This document shows, piece after piece, positions 1-7,919 of a stretch of 50,590 bases of DNA. Positions within the stretch are counted from its first letter, which is position 1, and each line of letters begins with the position of its first letter. This stretch comes from Bacteroidota bacterium (lineage in GTDB: Bacteria; Bacteroidota; Bacteroidia; Cytophagales; Cyclobacteriaceae). The position numbers were made by a program, and so were the translations under genes. The notes beneath the pieces were generated by a model. The model ran no database searches, was not told where the DNA came from, and worked only from the letters and a program-made list of their open reading frames with translations. The stretch lies in assembly GCA_024280115.1 (NCBI GenBank), contig JAJRQT010000102.1, forward strand, positions 1-50,590, in the 5' to 3' direction.

Positions 1-71
1 CTGAGTTTTTCCAACCTGAATTCTTCGGGAAATAAACTGTTTGTGCCAGTGGGTTTGTATATTTGTGCCAT
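1..71 (-). mobile_element. IS element transposase, N-terminal fragment (IS5-like), runs off the left edge
   Basis: An open frame starts at the ATG whose complement is at 69-71 and stays open to base 1 (23 codons). The peptide begins MAQIYKPTGTNSLFPEEF, which fits the N-terminus of IS5-type DDE transposases (pattern M-A-x-x-x-K-P-T-G-x-N-S/T-L-F), usually followed by a GNPLE motif that here lies outside the window. It reads in the same direction as the truncated pepE just upstream, and the roughly 55 bases between them should hold the IS end with its inverted repeat. The family assignment is from memory of the N-terminal signature only; the catalytic DDE residues cannot be seen. Confidence 0.6.
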
Positions 72-126
72 CTAATATTCTTTGATGCTAAGATAACACA
101 TCTATCTGAATTTCAATAAGTTAATT

Positions 127-636
127 TTAGATATCCCCTATTGTGCCTTCTGTGTAATGTGGATTGATTTGGAAAGGAATGAGGTTAAGCCCTTTGAATG
201 ACTCCGGTTCTACGATGGGCATATCATTTGTGGTCATAATTGTAGGACAGGTAATATTAGAACCGGCGCTCCAACCCATGTACGGCATGCCTTTTTCTAC
301 AGCTTCTCTAATCGGTTCTATCAGATTATTTTTCTGCAATAGATTTGCTAACTGAAAGGTATTCCCTCCGCCAATAGCAATGGCGTCATAATTATTTAAA
401 AACCCATCGACTTTCTCAATTTGATGAATACTTACTGCCTCGTAGCCAAAATTTCCAAGCTGCGAACCCACAGCTTTAAAGTATTCGTCCCAGGAAATGG
501 TAACTCCGGCATATGGAATAAACAGTATTTTTTTAACTGATTCTCCTAAGAAGTCCTTGATGTGAGCGGCTGGCCAGGCAAAATATTCCTCTCCGGGATT
601 AGTAGAATTGCTTAATAATAATAGTCTTTTTTCCAT
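127..636 (-). pseudogene. pepE: Dipeptidase E (peptidase S51), 3'-truncated by an IS
   Basis: This is an alpha-aspartyl dipeptidase, a cytoplasmic serine peptidase that cleaves Asp-X dipeptides. The family core is clear: the nucleophile elbow GWSAGSN (Ser123), TTNDMPIVEP (Asp138) and QINPHYT (His160) match the Ser-Asp-His triad of E. coli PepE. The frame stops after 169 residues, while the family is about 230, so roughly 60 C-terminal residues are missing; the last residues (IGDI) already look foreign. An IS transposase begins about 55 bases downstream in the same direction, so an IS insertion is the simplest cause. I chose the start at 636 because AAGGA, which overlaps the yjbQ stop, sits 8-9 bases upstream; a longer frame to 660 exists. 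It is last in the prfA-lipoprotein-yjbQ-pepE operon. The triad survives, but the protein probably does not fold normally. Confidence 0.8.
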
Positions 637-640
637 AATC

Positions 641-1072
641 TTAATCCTTGATTTCTCCATAAGCGGTCAAAACCAGTTGCCTGGAACCACCGTAGTTTCT
701 ATGTTCACATAGATAAATACCCTGCCAGGTTCCGGCGTTGATTCTGCCATTTGTTATAGGAATAGTAACAGAATTCCCAAGTAATGATGATTTGAGATGC
801 GCCGGCATATCATCATCTCCTTCGTAATCATGTTTATAATATGGCATTTTTTCAGGCACCATTTTATTGAAATGACTCTCAAAATCCGAGCGAACAGTAG
901 GATCTGCATTCTCATTAAGCGTGAGACTGGCCGAGGTGTGCTTAATAAAAACATGTAGCAACCCGGTTTTTATTTCATTCAGCTCAGGAAATTTATTCAA
1001 TATTTCACCGGTGACTAAATGAAAACCGCGATGATATGGATTTAATGAGATTTCTTTTTGATAAATATTCAT
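641..1072 (-). CDS. yjbQ: YjbQ/UPF0047 family protein
   Basis: A 143-residue protein of the YjbQ (UPF0047) family. Members are small cytoplasmic proteins, often annotated as secondary thiamine-phosphate synthase because E. coli YjbQ shows weak activity of that kind; the true role is unsettled. The family signature is visible: HVFIKHTSASLTLNENADP, then HDYEGDDDMPAHLKSSLLG, and NAGTWQGIYLCEHRN near the C-terminus, with several conserved His/Glu residues likely to bind metal. The start at 1072 is preferred over the longer frame to 1138, because the latter would lie inside the upstream lipoprotein gene and add 22 residues not seen in the family. It starts 10 bases after that gene stops and ends 4 bases before the pepE start, so it is an internal operon gene. 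Confidence 0.88.
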   Translation of the reverse strand: MNIYQKEISLNPYHRGFHLVTGEILNKFPELNEIKTGLLHVFIKHTSASLTLNENADPTVRSDFESHFNKMVPEKMPYYKHDYEGDDDMPAHLKSSLLGNSVTIPITNGRINAGTWQGIYLCEHRNYGGSRQLVLTAYGEIKD

Positions 1073-1082
1073 AAGCTTTAAT

Positions 1083-2480
1083 CTATTCAATTCTTTCATA
1101 GGCCCCGATATCAGGCATATCACCTCTTTGACTTCCATCTAAATCAATTTCAATTCCTATTGGGGCGCCTTTATCTTTTGCCGGAGACAATGTATCTAAT
1201 CGGTAATTATATCTGGCTGGATCGATAAATTTCGGATCTTCATTTAATATATTCCCCAGGGTATCCAGCTCAGAAATAGTTGATTTTATTATATTATTAT
1301 TTATGGCAAGAATTACATCTGCTTCACCGCTTAAGTCGAATAACAATTCATCTTCCAGATTTCCATCGATGATCGTGTTCTGAATTTGCAGAAAAATATC
1401 ATTGACAATAGAAGAATTGTCATCGAGTGTGATATTGTCGGTAACGTAAAAAGATGGGGACTGCCTTATGAAATTGAAACCATAATTTCCGAATGTACAA
1501 TGTTTATATACATAATTGCCCCCTGCAATATTGCCACAGGTGAAATCTACACAATTGTTAACAAGGGTATTTTCGACATACAAATCCGAAGTAAAAGATA
1601 GAATACCCGAATTGCTCATATTCTCAATAATAGAATTCTTCAATATTAAGTCGGGGATAGTATCATTATCCGGCGAACCGAGGCGTATGCCAATTTCAGC
1701 GTTTCTAATTGTGGTAAAATTCATGATATTTCCATGACTTCCCTCCAGGAAAAATATTCCTCCCCATTGACCGGGAATATTTTCGTAGGAAAAATCCAAT
1801 CGCTCATTTCTGAAAAGTATTCTATCATCGACTGTCCCCCTAGCGATCAGTGTCCCTTTTACGTAAAGATTTGCGCTTTTCGAAGCAAAGATTCTGGTAC
1901 CTTTTTCAATGCTTAGCAGGCAAAGTGAATCGACTAAAACAGAATTGTAGAGGACATATGGTCTCTCATTCGTCCAACTAGTATTGCATGGAAGTATTTC
2001 ATTTCCCAGATAAATCGCATCCTGTCCCCATGCCACCAATTTCACATTTTGAGATATTCCATTCGTAGTAAAAATGATGGAATCATTCACAAGGTAGGGA
2101 GAATCCTCATCCTGGGGATCTATTAAAACATCAACCAAAATCAAAATAGAATCTTTCCCTAAAATAAGCAGGTCCTCAGAATTGTTAGGTTCAGTACCAT
2201 TTACCAATAATCGATAAGAAGATGTGTTTCCTCCACCTAAAGAAATGTCACTTACTTTCAAAGCCTTTTGGCTTGGATTAAATGCTCTAAGGCGTTTTGT
2301 AGTGCTCCCAACACTTGTAAAAACAGTATCGAAAAGGACTGTATCCGTAGAAAATTCCAATCCTCCCATGTATTCAAAATCAATTGTCTCTTCCTCCGGA
2401 GTACAATTGAATATTGCAATCAAGGTAAATAATAAAATTAAATATGAAACCGGATTAATAATTATCTGCTTAAAGATCAT
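1083..2480 (-). CDS. Lipoprotein with predicted right-handed beta-helix
   Basis: A 465-residue exported lipoprotein of unknown role. A hydrophobic N-terminal stretch (about residues 10-25) ends in FNC followed by TPEEE, a typical Bacteroidota lipobox. Residues about 35-130 resemble an Ig-like/ASH-type beta region (FDTVFTSVGSTTKRLRAFNPS). Residues about 190-430 carry short repeated beta-strand turns (TLIARGTVDDRILF, GQWGGIFFLEGS, MNFTTIRNAEIGIRLG) typical of parallel beta-helix proteins, ending in GAPIGIEIDLDGSQRGDMPDIGAYE, the C-terminal block common in choice-of-anchor Q/pectate-lyase-like proteins. No catalytic residues can be assigned. It starts 3 bases after the prfA stop and is followed by yjbQ 10 bases on, so it is co-transcribed. 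Likely at the outer membrane; binding of a polysaccharide is possible but is inference. Confidence 0.8.
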   Translation of the reverse strand: MIFKQIIINPVSYLILLFTLIAIFNCTPEEETIDFEYMGGLEFSTDTVLFDTVFTSVGSTTKRLRAFNPSQKALKVSDISLGGGNTSSYRLLVNGTEPNNSEDLLILGKDSILILVDVLIDPQDEDSPYLVNDSIIFTTNGISQNVKLVAWGQDAIYLGNEILPCNTSWTNERPYVLYNSVLVDSLCLLSIEKGTRIFASKSANLYVKGTLIARGTVDDRILFRNERLDFSYENIPGQWGGIFFLEGSHGNIMNFTTIRNAEIGIRLGSPDNDTIPDLILKNSIIENMSNSGILSFTSDLYVENTLVNNCVDFTCGNIAGGNYVYKHCTFGNYGFNFIRQSPSFYVTDNITLDDNSSIVNDIFLQIQNTIIDGNLEDELLFDLSGEADVILAINNNIIKSTISELDTLGNILNEDPKFIDPARYNYRLDTLSPAKDKGAPIGIEIDLDGSQRGDMPDIGAYERIE

Positions 2481-2483
2481 TAA

Positions 2484-3554
2484 TCAGTCTGACCCCGTTT
2501 TAAGTTTTTCTGAATTTTCTGCAATTCTCAAACGCTCGATAAATTCAAGTATATTTCCATCCATTACCTGTGGTAAATTATGCTGAGAATACCCGATTCG
2601 ATGGTCTGTAACTCTACCCTGGGGATAGTTGTAAGTACGGATTTTATCTGAGCGGTCGCCACTACCTATCATAGATTTTCTTTCAGCGCCAATTTCATCC
2701 TGTTGCTTTTGCAGTTCGATTGCATAAAGTCTGGATTTGAGCTCCTTAAGGGCTTTGTCATAATTTTTCAGCTTGGATTTTTGATCCTGGCATTGGACTA
2801 CAATTCCTGAAGGGATGTGTGTCAGCCTGATTGCGGAGTAGGTTGTATTTACTGACTGACCTCCGGGGCCTGAAGAGCAAAATTCATCTCTTCGCACATC
2901 GTTCAAATCTATTTCCACTTCTACGTCATCCATTTCAGGAAGTACCGCAACGCTTGCTGCAGATGTGTGTACCCGGCCTTGAGTCTCTGTTGCCGGAACC
3001 CGCTGAACACGATGAACGCCACTTTCAAATTTTAGCATTCCATAAACATCATTGCCGGAAACATTCGCGACAAGCTTGCTATACCCTCCCGCTGTTCCTT
3101 CTACATAATCAGATACAGACATTTTCCAACCCTGTTTTTCGCAAAATTTTTGATACATTCTCAGCAAATCACCGGCAAAAATTGAAGCCTCATCTCCTCC
3201 GGCACCAGCTCTTATTTCAAGAATTACATTTTTGCTGTCATTGGGATCCTTTGGGATCAGCATCTGTTTCAGGGTTTCTTCTACCTCCTCCTTTTGTGGC
3301 TGGAGCTCTTCCAGCTCCATTTTGGCCATTTCCCGGAATTCCTCGTCTTTTTCTGTGTCCAGAATCGATTTTGCGCTTTTTATTCCGCCAATTATTTTTT
3401 GATAAGCATGATATTGATTTACAATTTTTTCAAGGTCTTTGTATTCTTTACTCAGCTTGGAAAATTGCTTCATATCTGCCATAGCATCAGGTTGTACGAT
3501 AAGATGTCCTACGTCTTCAAATCTGTCCTTAATGGCTTCTAATTTATCAATCAT
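2484..3554 (-). CDS. prfA: Peptide chain release factor 1
   Basis: Class I release factor of 356 residues that reads UAA/UAG and triggers peptide release on the ribosome. The decoding tripeptide PAT (residues 187-189, in HRVQRVPATETQGR) marks RF1 rather than RF2, and the catalytic GGQ motif is at 231-233 in SSGPGGQSVNTT. The acidic stretch EIRAGAGGDEASIFAGDLLRMY is the usual start of the core domain. The length is normal for the family. It is the first gene of the four-gene minus-strand operon; a TAACTTTG box lies about 20 bases upstream of its start. Confidence 0.97.
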   Translation of the reverse strand: MIDKLEAIKDRFEDVGHLIVQPDAMADMKQFSKLSKEYKDLEKIVNQYHAYQKIIGGIKSAKSILDTEKDEEFREMAKMELEELQPQKEEVEETLKQMLIPKDPNDSKNVILEIRAGAGGDEASIFAGDLLRMYQKFCEKQGWKMSVSDYVEGTAGGYSKLVANVSGNDVYGMLKFESGVHRVQRVPATETQGRVHTSAASVAVLPEMDDVEVEIDLNDVRRDEFCSSGPGGQSVNTTYSAIRLTHIPSGIVVQCQDQKSKLKNYDKALKELKSRLYAIELQKQQDEIGAERKSMIGSGDRSDKIRTYNYPQGRVTDHRIGYSQHNLPQVMDGNILEFIERLRIAENSEKLKTGSD

Positions 3555-3974
3555 AGTATTTATTTTGACTTGGCAAAGTTAATATATATGACGGTTTAAT
3601 AATAAAAGAAAAACAATATGTGTAATATTTTAACAAAATGTCTGACTATCACTGTAATTCAAAATTGAGAGATGATCAATTATTCAGTATTTATTGAAAT
3701 AGTGGTGTACAGCCGTATTTAAAGACGGAAAGGATGTTTTTTGATTTTGGGCTCGATTAAATATAATGACACAGAGGTTTATACATGTGAGCAATAAACC
3801 TTAAATAAGAAATTTTTGTAACCCCTAATAACTATTTATTACACAAAGACATAAAGCTCAAAATTTACTATACCATTGTTTTTCATAAATTGGATCCAAA
3901 ATTCTTAAATACCACCTCGCACTTTTATTAAAGGATCATTTTTTATTATATAATATTCAACAATTTTCTGACTG
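3555..3974. other. 420-base intergenic region between prfA and the sensor gene
   Basis: A divergent intergenic region. The prfA -7 box is at its left end. The rest is AT-rich with stop codons in all frames and no convincing ORF. A short segment around 3765-3865 contains phrases like ACACAGAGG and ACACAAAGACATAAAGCTC that resemble the degenerate ACACAAAGAGGCTC stretch at about 6750-6780. No clear promoter for the sensor gene at 3975 was found. Confidence 0.4.
3574..3581 (-). promoter_or_regulatory. Putative -7 box of the prfA operon
   Basis: On the minus strand the bases read TAACTTTG, a perfect match to the Bacteroidota -7 consensus TAnnTTTG, 20 bases upstream of the prfA start. No convincing TTG is seen at a -33 distance. 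Confidence 0.5.
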
Positions 3975-5903
3975 ATGAAGGGAATAAGGTTTACAATCAG
4001 ACGCAAAATTATCTGGGGATTTTTTGCTCTTATAATCATTTTTACTACAAATGCTGTTTATAGTGTTTATACAATTTATAAAGGCAATATTATTATTAGA
4101 CAATCTCAGGAGGTAATTAACCCCATTACCGGGGCTGTAAATGATTTTATCTTTTTGGCAACGAGATCTAAAATGCTCATTACAAACTGGGTGTATCTTC
4201 AAACCAACGAAGATGACAAAAATGCCTTGAGGGCCATACATGATCATGAATACCTGGAGGTTAAAAACAGAATTTCTCAATACACCGACAAGGTGCAATT
4301 CGGCGAGGAAGTGGGCAGTCTTGATTCTGCATTTATAAAATTTGAAGCACTGCTAGCAATCGGGCAAAACATTATGACGGATCTGGATAAATTCGAAGAC
4401 TATGAAGATCCGATAAAGAAATTCATGGCTGAGGATGCTATCGAAAGTGAAATATTACCGAGATCTGCTGAGTTGATTTCCACGCTGGAACAAATCAATA
4501 ATTTTCTCAATGAACAAAAAGCTGAGACAGATATCGGTTTAATGGAAAATTTCAAACAATTGATTAATACTACGGCCATATTGGGTATAGCTTTATTGAT
4601 TGTAGGTTTTATCCTGGCGTTTTCTATTTCCAGCACAATCACTAAACCAATCAATTATTTAAGAGCGATCATAGATCGTTTGGGCCAGGGAGATTTAGTT
4701 AAAATTGACAAGTCCCAGGTTTCTAATGATGAAATTGGCGATATGGCAAATTCACTTTCTTCCATGGCCGAGGGATTTGGAGAAATAACAGTTTTTGCCG
4801 AAAATATCGGAGATGGCAAGTACGACAACGAATTCAAGCCATTGAGTGAAAGTGATATGCTGGGAAATGCGTTATTGGAAATGCGCTCCAATTTGAAAAA
4901 GGTTGCCGAAGAAGATAAAAAGCGAAACTGGTCAACAAGCGGCATGGCAAAATTTGGTGAATTGCTTAGAAGGTATAATGATAACTTTGAAAAGCTTGCC
5001 GATGAGATCATTTCAAATCTTGTAAAATATATCGGTGCAAATCAGGGTGCGCTATTTATAATAGAAGCAAATAATGCGGCCTCTGAAGAGGAGTATATGG
5101 AATTGGCTGCATGCTATGCCTGGGATAAGAAAAAATTCCTGGAGAAAAAAATATATAAAGGCGAAGGTCTCTCTGGACAAGCCTGGATAGAAGGAGATGT
5201 GATTTACCTGACGGAGGTTCCTGAAAATTACGTCTCGATTACTTCCGGACTTGGGGAAGCCAACCCAAAAAGTATATTGATTGTACCCCTAAAACTAAAT
5301 GATGAGATTCACGGAGTGATTGAAATGGCTTCGTTTAAAGAATATGATGAGTTTGAAATAGAATTTGTAGAGCGTATTGCAGAAAGTATTGCTTCAACCA
5401 TTTCTTCGGTGAAAGTAAACGAAAGAACTCAAAAGCTCCTGGAAGAATCCACCATGATGACCGAGCAGATGAGAGCCCAGGAGGAGGAGATGAGGCAAAA
5501 TATGGAAGAGTTGCAGGCTACTCAGGAAAAAATCCAAAGAGATCAACTCGATCGGGAATCTAGAGAAAAGATAGTATTGAGCAGTACTGTGATGCTTGAG
5601 CTGAACAAAAGTTTTGTCATAAGAAATGCAAATGATGTTTGTAAAAAAGTTTTTAATTATGCAACTTCTGAAATTGAAGGAAAAACACTTAAAGATTTAA
5701 TGATCAACAGTTCGGACTTAAGTGAAATTAAGGAAAAAACCAGTGCAGAAAACTTCTGGAATGGCGTTTTGAAAATGAAGGATCGAAGCGGTGTAGAAAA
5801 GAGAATTCTTGTTTCTGTTGGTCAGGTGCCAGATTCTGTCAACAATGATTTCATGTATGTGTTCTACGGAAAAGATGTTACAAACCTTAAAAATAGAGAT
5901 TAA
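3975..5903 (+). CDS. Membrane sensor protein HAMP-GAF-PAS without output domain
   Basis: A 642-residue inner-membrane signalling protein. Order of parts: TM1 (about 11-30), an extracytoplasmic helical region (31-195) resembling a four-helix-bundle sensor, TM2 (about 199-219), HAMP (about 220-275, TKPINYLRAIIDRLGQGDL then NDEIGDMANSLSSMAEGF) with a second HAMP-like repeat to about 310, a GAF domain (about 340-480, GALFIIEAN, GEGLSGQAW, SILIVPLKLNDEIHGVIE), a coiled coil (about 480-530, EEEMRQNMEELQATQEK), and a C-terminal PAS (about 535-640). There is no HisKA/HATPase, methyl-accepting, GGDEF or phosphatase domain. The coiled-coil-plus-PAS arrangement resembles Bacteroidota hybrid chemosensory proteins that act through a separate partner. 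The start of the next gene overlaps its last 29 bases, so the two are coupled. The ligand is unknown. Confidence 0.85.
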   Translation: MKGIRFTIRRKIIWGFFALIIIFTTNAVYSVYTIYKGNIIIRQSQEVINPITGAVNDFIFLATRSKMLITNWVYLQTNEDDKNALRAIHDHEYLEVKNRISQYTDKVQFGEEVGSLDSAFIKFEALLAIGQNIMTDLDKFEDYEDPIKKFMAEDAIESEILPRSAELISTLEQINNFLNEQKAETDIGLMENFKQLINTTAILGIALLIVGFILAFSISSTITKPINYLRAIIDRLGQGDLVKIDKSQVSNDEIGDMANSLSSMAEGFGEITVFAENIGDGKYDNEFKPLSESDMLGNALLEMRSNLKKVAEEDKKRNWSTSGMAKFGELLRRYNDNFEKLADEIISNLVKYIGANQGALFIIEANNAASEEEYMELAACYAWDKKKFLEKKIYKGEGLSGQAWIEGDVIYLTEVPENYVSITSGLGEANPKSILIVPLKLNDEIHGVIEMASFKEYDEFEIEFVERIAESIASTISSVKVNERTQKLLEESTMMTEQMRAQEEEMRQNMEELQATQEKIQRDQLDRESREKIVLSSTVMLELNKSFVIRNANDVCKKVFNYATSEIEGKTLKDLMINSSDLSEIKEKTSAENFWNGVLKMKDRSGVEKRILVSVGQVPDSVNNDFMYVFYGKDVTNLKNRD

Positions 5904-6558
5904 TAAGGGTCTTCAACTCATTTGTATCGCTCTTATATTAATATTGACCTGGTCGTGCGGAAACGACAAAAAGGTTGATAGCAAGGCAGTAAGAGAGGAG
6001 ATAGAAAATCGGAAAATAAAAAAAGTCACTGAAGCCGAGATAGTAAAAAGGGTTCATGAAATCGGCAATGAAATCACCTTAACAGCAAAAAAGACCCTTG
6101 GTAAAAAGCTTAAAAGTGCTATTCAAAATGGCGGTGTGGAAAATGCCATCAGCTTCTGCAATCTGAATGCAATGCCGCTCGTTGATTCTTTAAGTAATAA
6201 GTTCGGAGCTGAAATTAAAAGAGTCAGCCTAAAAGCAAGGAACCCAAATGATCTCCCGGATAAACTTGAAATGGAATTACTAGAAGCGTATGCCTATCAG
6301 TGGAAAGATTCGATTCCACTTCAGACAAATGTCCAGGCTCTTGAAGGGAACAAATATTTATTTACAAAACCAATGCTCATCGATAATACACTATGTCTTA
6401 GCTGCCACGGCACAATAGAAAACGGTTTGCTGAAAGAGACGAAAGAATTTATAAAGTCAAAATATCCCAATGACAAAGCCACGGGTTACAAAATTGGAGA
6501 CCTTCGAGGAATATGGAGCATAACCATCCCTAAAAAGAAGGTTGTTCTATCGATGTAA
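5875..6558 (+). CDS. DUF3365 (Tll0287-like) c-type haem lipoprotein
   Basis: A 227-residue lipoprotein of the DUF3365 family, periplasmic haem-binding domains thought to sense redox state or small molecules. The N-terminal hydrophobic stretch ends in the lipobox LTWSC (Cys28). The family motifs are AISFCNLNA (about 92-99), the RVSLKARNPNDLPD block (about 116-129) and the c-haem attachment site CLSCH (Cys174, Cys177, His178); Cys95 is another conserved position. The start at 5875 overlaps the upstream sensor by 29 bases; it is the last ATG before a plausible signal peptide. A longer frame to 5809 would lie deeper inside the sensor gene. The overlap suggests that it works with the sensor as its external redox or haem input; this is inference. 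Confidence 0.82.
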   Translation: MLQTLKIEINKGLQLICIALILILTWSCGNDKKVDSKAVREEIENRKIKKVTEAEIVKRVHEIGNEITLTAKKTLGKKLKSAIQNGGVENAISFCNLNAMPLVDSLSNKFGAEIKRVSLKARNPNDLPDKLEMELLEAYAYQWKDSIPLQTNVQALEGNKYLFTKPMLIDNTLCLSCHGTIENGLLKETKEFIKSKYPNDKATGYKIGDLRGIWSITIPKKKVVLSM

Positions 6559-6832
6559 AAGCAATAATTACTGAAGTTTCACACAATCAATTATTGTTCT
6601 CATTATTAATAACTTATCACAGCATATAATTTTATATATACCTGATAAACAATAGTTTATTGTTTCCATGATATAATGTTTTTTCCTCTGTGGAACTTAG
6701 TGGCTTCTCCGTGATACTCTGTGTAAAAGCTATTTCACAAAGTTGCTCAAAGAATACACAAAGAGGCTCAAAGAAAATACATCACATAAAACATTGTTTG
6801 TCAATTAATAATATTTGTTTTGGTGCGAAACT
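6559..6832. other. 274-base intergenic region with degenerate ACACAAAG/CTCTGTG repeats
   Basis: The segment 6680-6780 holds short related phrases: CCTCTGTGG, CTCCGTGATACTCTGTG, ACACAAAGAGGCTCAAAG. They look like decayed copies of a short repeat and its reverse complement. No ORF and no clear terminator were seen. The flanking genes converge on it. Confidence 0.35.
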
Positions 6833-7408
6833 TCAGTAATTATCCACAATTTCCCGGTATCTGAAACAATCAGTAGTATGATCGTTTACCAACCCACAGG
6901 CCTGCATGTGCGCGTATATGATGGTGCTTCCGACAAATTTGAATCCTCTTTTTTTCAGGTCCTTGCTCAGCGCGTCAGACTCTTTGGTCGTTGCCGGAAT
7001 TTCAGACATCTTTTGCCATTTGTTCACAATTGGCTTTCCGTTTACAAATGACCAAATGTAGCTGTCAAAACTCCCATATTCTTTTTGGATCTTTATAAAA
7101 GCCTTTGCATTTGTGGCTGCAGAATAAACTTTCAACCTATTCCTGATAATTCCTTTATCCAACAAAAGTGAATCTAAAATCCTATCATCAAATTTGGCTA
7201 CCTCTTCTACATTGAAATTGGCAAAAGCATTTCGGTAACCAGCTCTTCTTTTTAGAATAGTGCTCCAGCTCAAACCCGCCTGGGCCCCTTCCAGGATCAG
7301 GAATTCAAAATGCTTTTTATCGTCATGAACCGGTACGCCCCACTCTTCATCATGATATTTTATATACTCCGGGAATTGCCCTTTTACCCAATTGCATCTT
7401 ATACACAT
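6833..7408 (-). CDS. tag: DNA-3-methyladenine glycosylase I
   Basis: A 191-residue Tag-family glycosylase that removes 3-methyladenine from alkylated DNA as the first step of base excision repair. The zinc ligands of the family are present: Cys5 (RCNW), His19 (KYHDEEWG), His177 and Cys181 (VNDHTTDC). The block LILEGAQAGLSWSTILKRR is the conserved substrate-pocket region. The length is normal. It stands alone, with repeats upstream and a convergent intergenic region downstream, and no alkylation-response genes (ada, alkA) are near. Confidence 0.95.
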   Translation of the reverse strand: MCIRCNWVKGQFPEYIKYHDEEWGVPVHDDKKHFEFLILEGAQAGLSWSTILKRRAGYRNAFANFNVEEVAKFDDRILDSLLLDKGIIRNRLKVYSAATNAKAFIKIQKEYGSFDSYIWSFVNGKPIVNKWQKMSEIPATTKESDALSKDLKKRGFKFVGSTIIYAHMQACGLVNDHTTDCFRYREIVDNY

Positions 7409-7496
7409 CAGCTTTTAGTTTATAAATTTGAGGTCTAACCTGAGCCATTCAGACTTGATTTAAAAATCAATTTAAACTAAAACAGCCATAAATAAA

Positions 7497-7700
7497 AACC
7501 ATGGTCTGTGGCTCACAGACCTTAAACAATCCAAATTTCGGTCTGTGATGACCTACCTATTGGCCAGGCCAATGTCAATAAGTTGAACTACCTTTGTCAT
7601 AGCGCCTCGGTCTGTGTCCCCTCCTTGAGTGGACAAGCTCACAGACCGAAATAAATCCAAATTTCGGTCTGTGATGACCTACCTATTGGCCAGGCAGGCA
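7497..7700. repeat. Cluster of GGTCTGTG/CACAGACC inverted and direct repeats
   Basis: A 42-base direct repeat occurs twice without mismatch (7528-7569 and 7654-7695). Around it are inverted repeats: GGTCTGTG-GCT-CACAGACC (7503-7521, 8-bp stem), CGGTCTGTG/CACAGACCG (7608-7616 with 7640-7648), and CACAGACCGAAA/TTTCGGTCTGTG (7640-7651 with 7662-7673, 12-bp stem, 10-base spacer). A related, permuted copy lies at 36334-36425. No ORF. It looks like a REP/MITE-type intergenic element. Confidence 0.8.
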
Positions 7701-7743
7701 TAGGCCAAGGTGCTTGGAACGATTTCTGTCACAAATAGGAAGG

Positions 7744-7775
7744 CAAAGAAAAGCTGCCCGAAATTGAGCAGCTTT
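7744..7775 (-). terminator. Rho-independent terminator after tRNA-His
   Basis: On the minus strand AAAGCTGC, a 10-base loop, and GCAGCTTT form a perfect 8-bp stem, followed by a T-rich tail (TTCTTT). It sits about 10 bases after the 3' end of the tRNA gene. Confidence 0.75.
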
Positions 7776-7785
7776 AAAATTAAAG

Positions 7786-7860
7786 GGTGGAAGATGGGAT
7801 TTGAACCCACGACCTCCTGAACCACAATCAGGCGTTCTAACCAACTGAACTACAACCACC
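7786..7860 (-). tRNA. tRNA-His (anticodon GTG)
   Basis: On the minus strand the sequence folds as a cloverleaf: anticodon stem CCTGA/TCAGG around the loop TTGTGGT with anticodon GTG, D-loop AGTTGGTTA, and T-arm GTGGGTTCAAATCCCAT. An extra 5' G (base 7860) faces the discriminator C at 7786, the histidine identity pair. The acceptor stem GTGGTTG/CTTCCAC has two U-U oppositions (positions 5-68 and 6-67). CCA is not encoded. A canonical promoter lies upstream and a terminator downstream, so it is a single-gene unit. Confidence 0.93.
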
Positions 7861-7874
7861 GTGTAAAAGGAGTG

Positions 7875-7905
7875 CAAATTTATGGAGCCCACTTCAATTA
7901 ACAAA
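7875..7905 (-). promoter_or_regulatory. Canonical Bacteroidota promoter for tRNA-His
   Basis: On the minus strand TTTG (7902-7905), a 19-base spacer, and TAAATTTG (7875-7882) match the -33/-7 consensus exactly. The -7 box ends 14 bases before the first tRNA base. Confidence 0.75.
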
Positions 7906-7919
7906 CATATTTCAAAATT

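Noticed and set aside
1073..1138. N-terminal extension of yjbQ
   Set aside because: It lies inside the end of the upstream gene and has no family match; the ATG at 1072 is normal.
2831..3484. A 217-codon plus-strand frame opposite prfA
   Set aside because: It is the shadow of prfA, without a signal or family match.
7683..7904. A 73-codon minus-strand frame over the tRNA-His
   Set aside because: Its peptide (VVVQLVRTPDCGSGGRGF) is simply the tRNA gene read as protein, a familiar false ORF.
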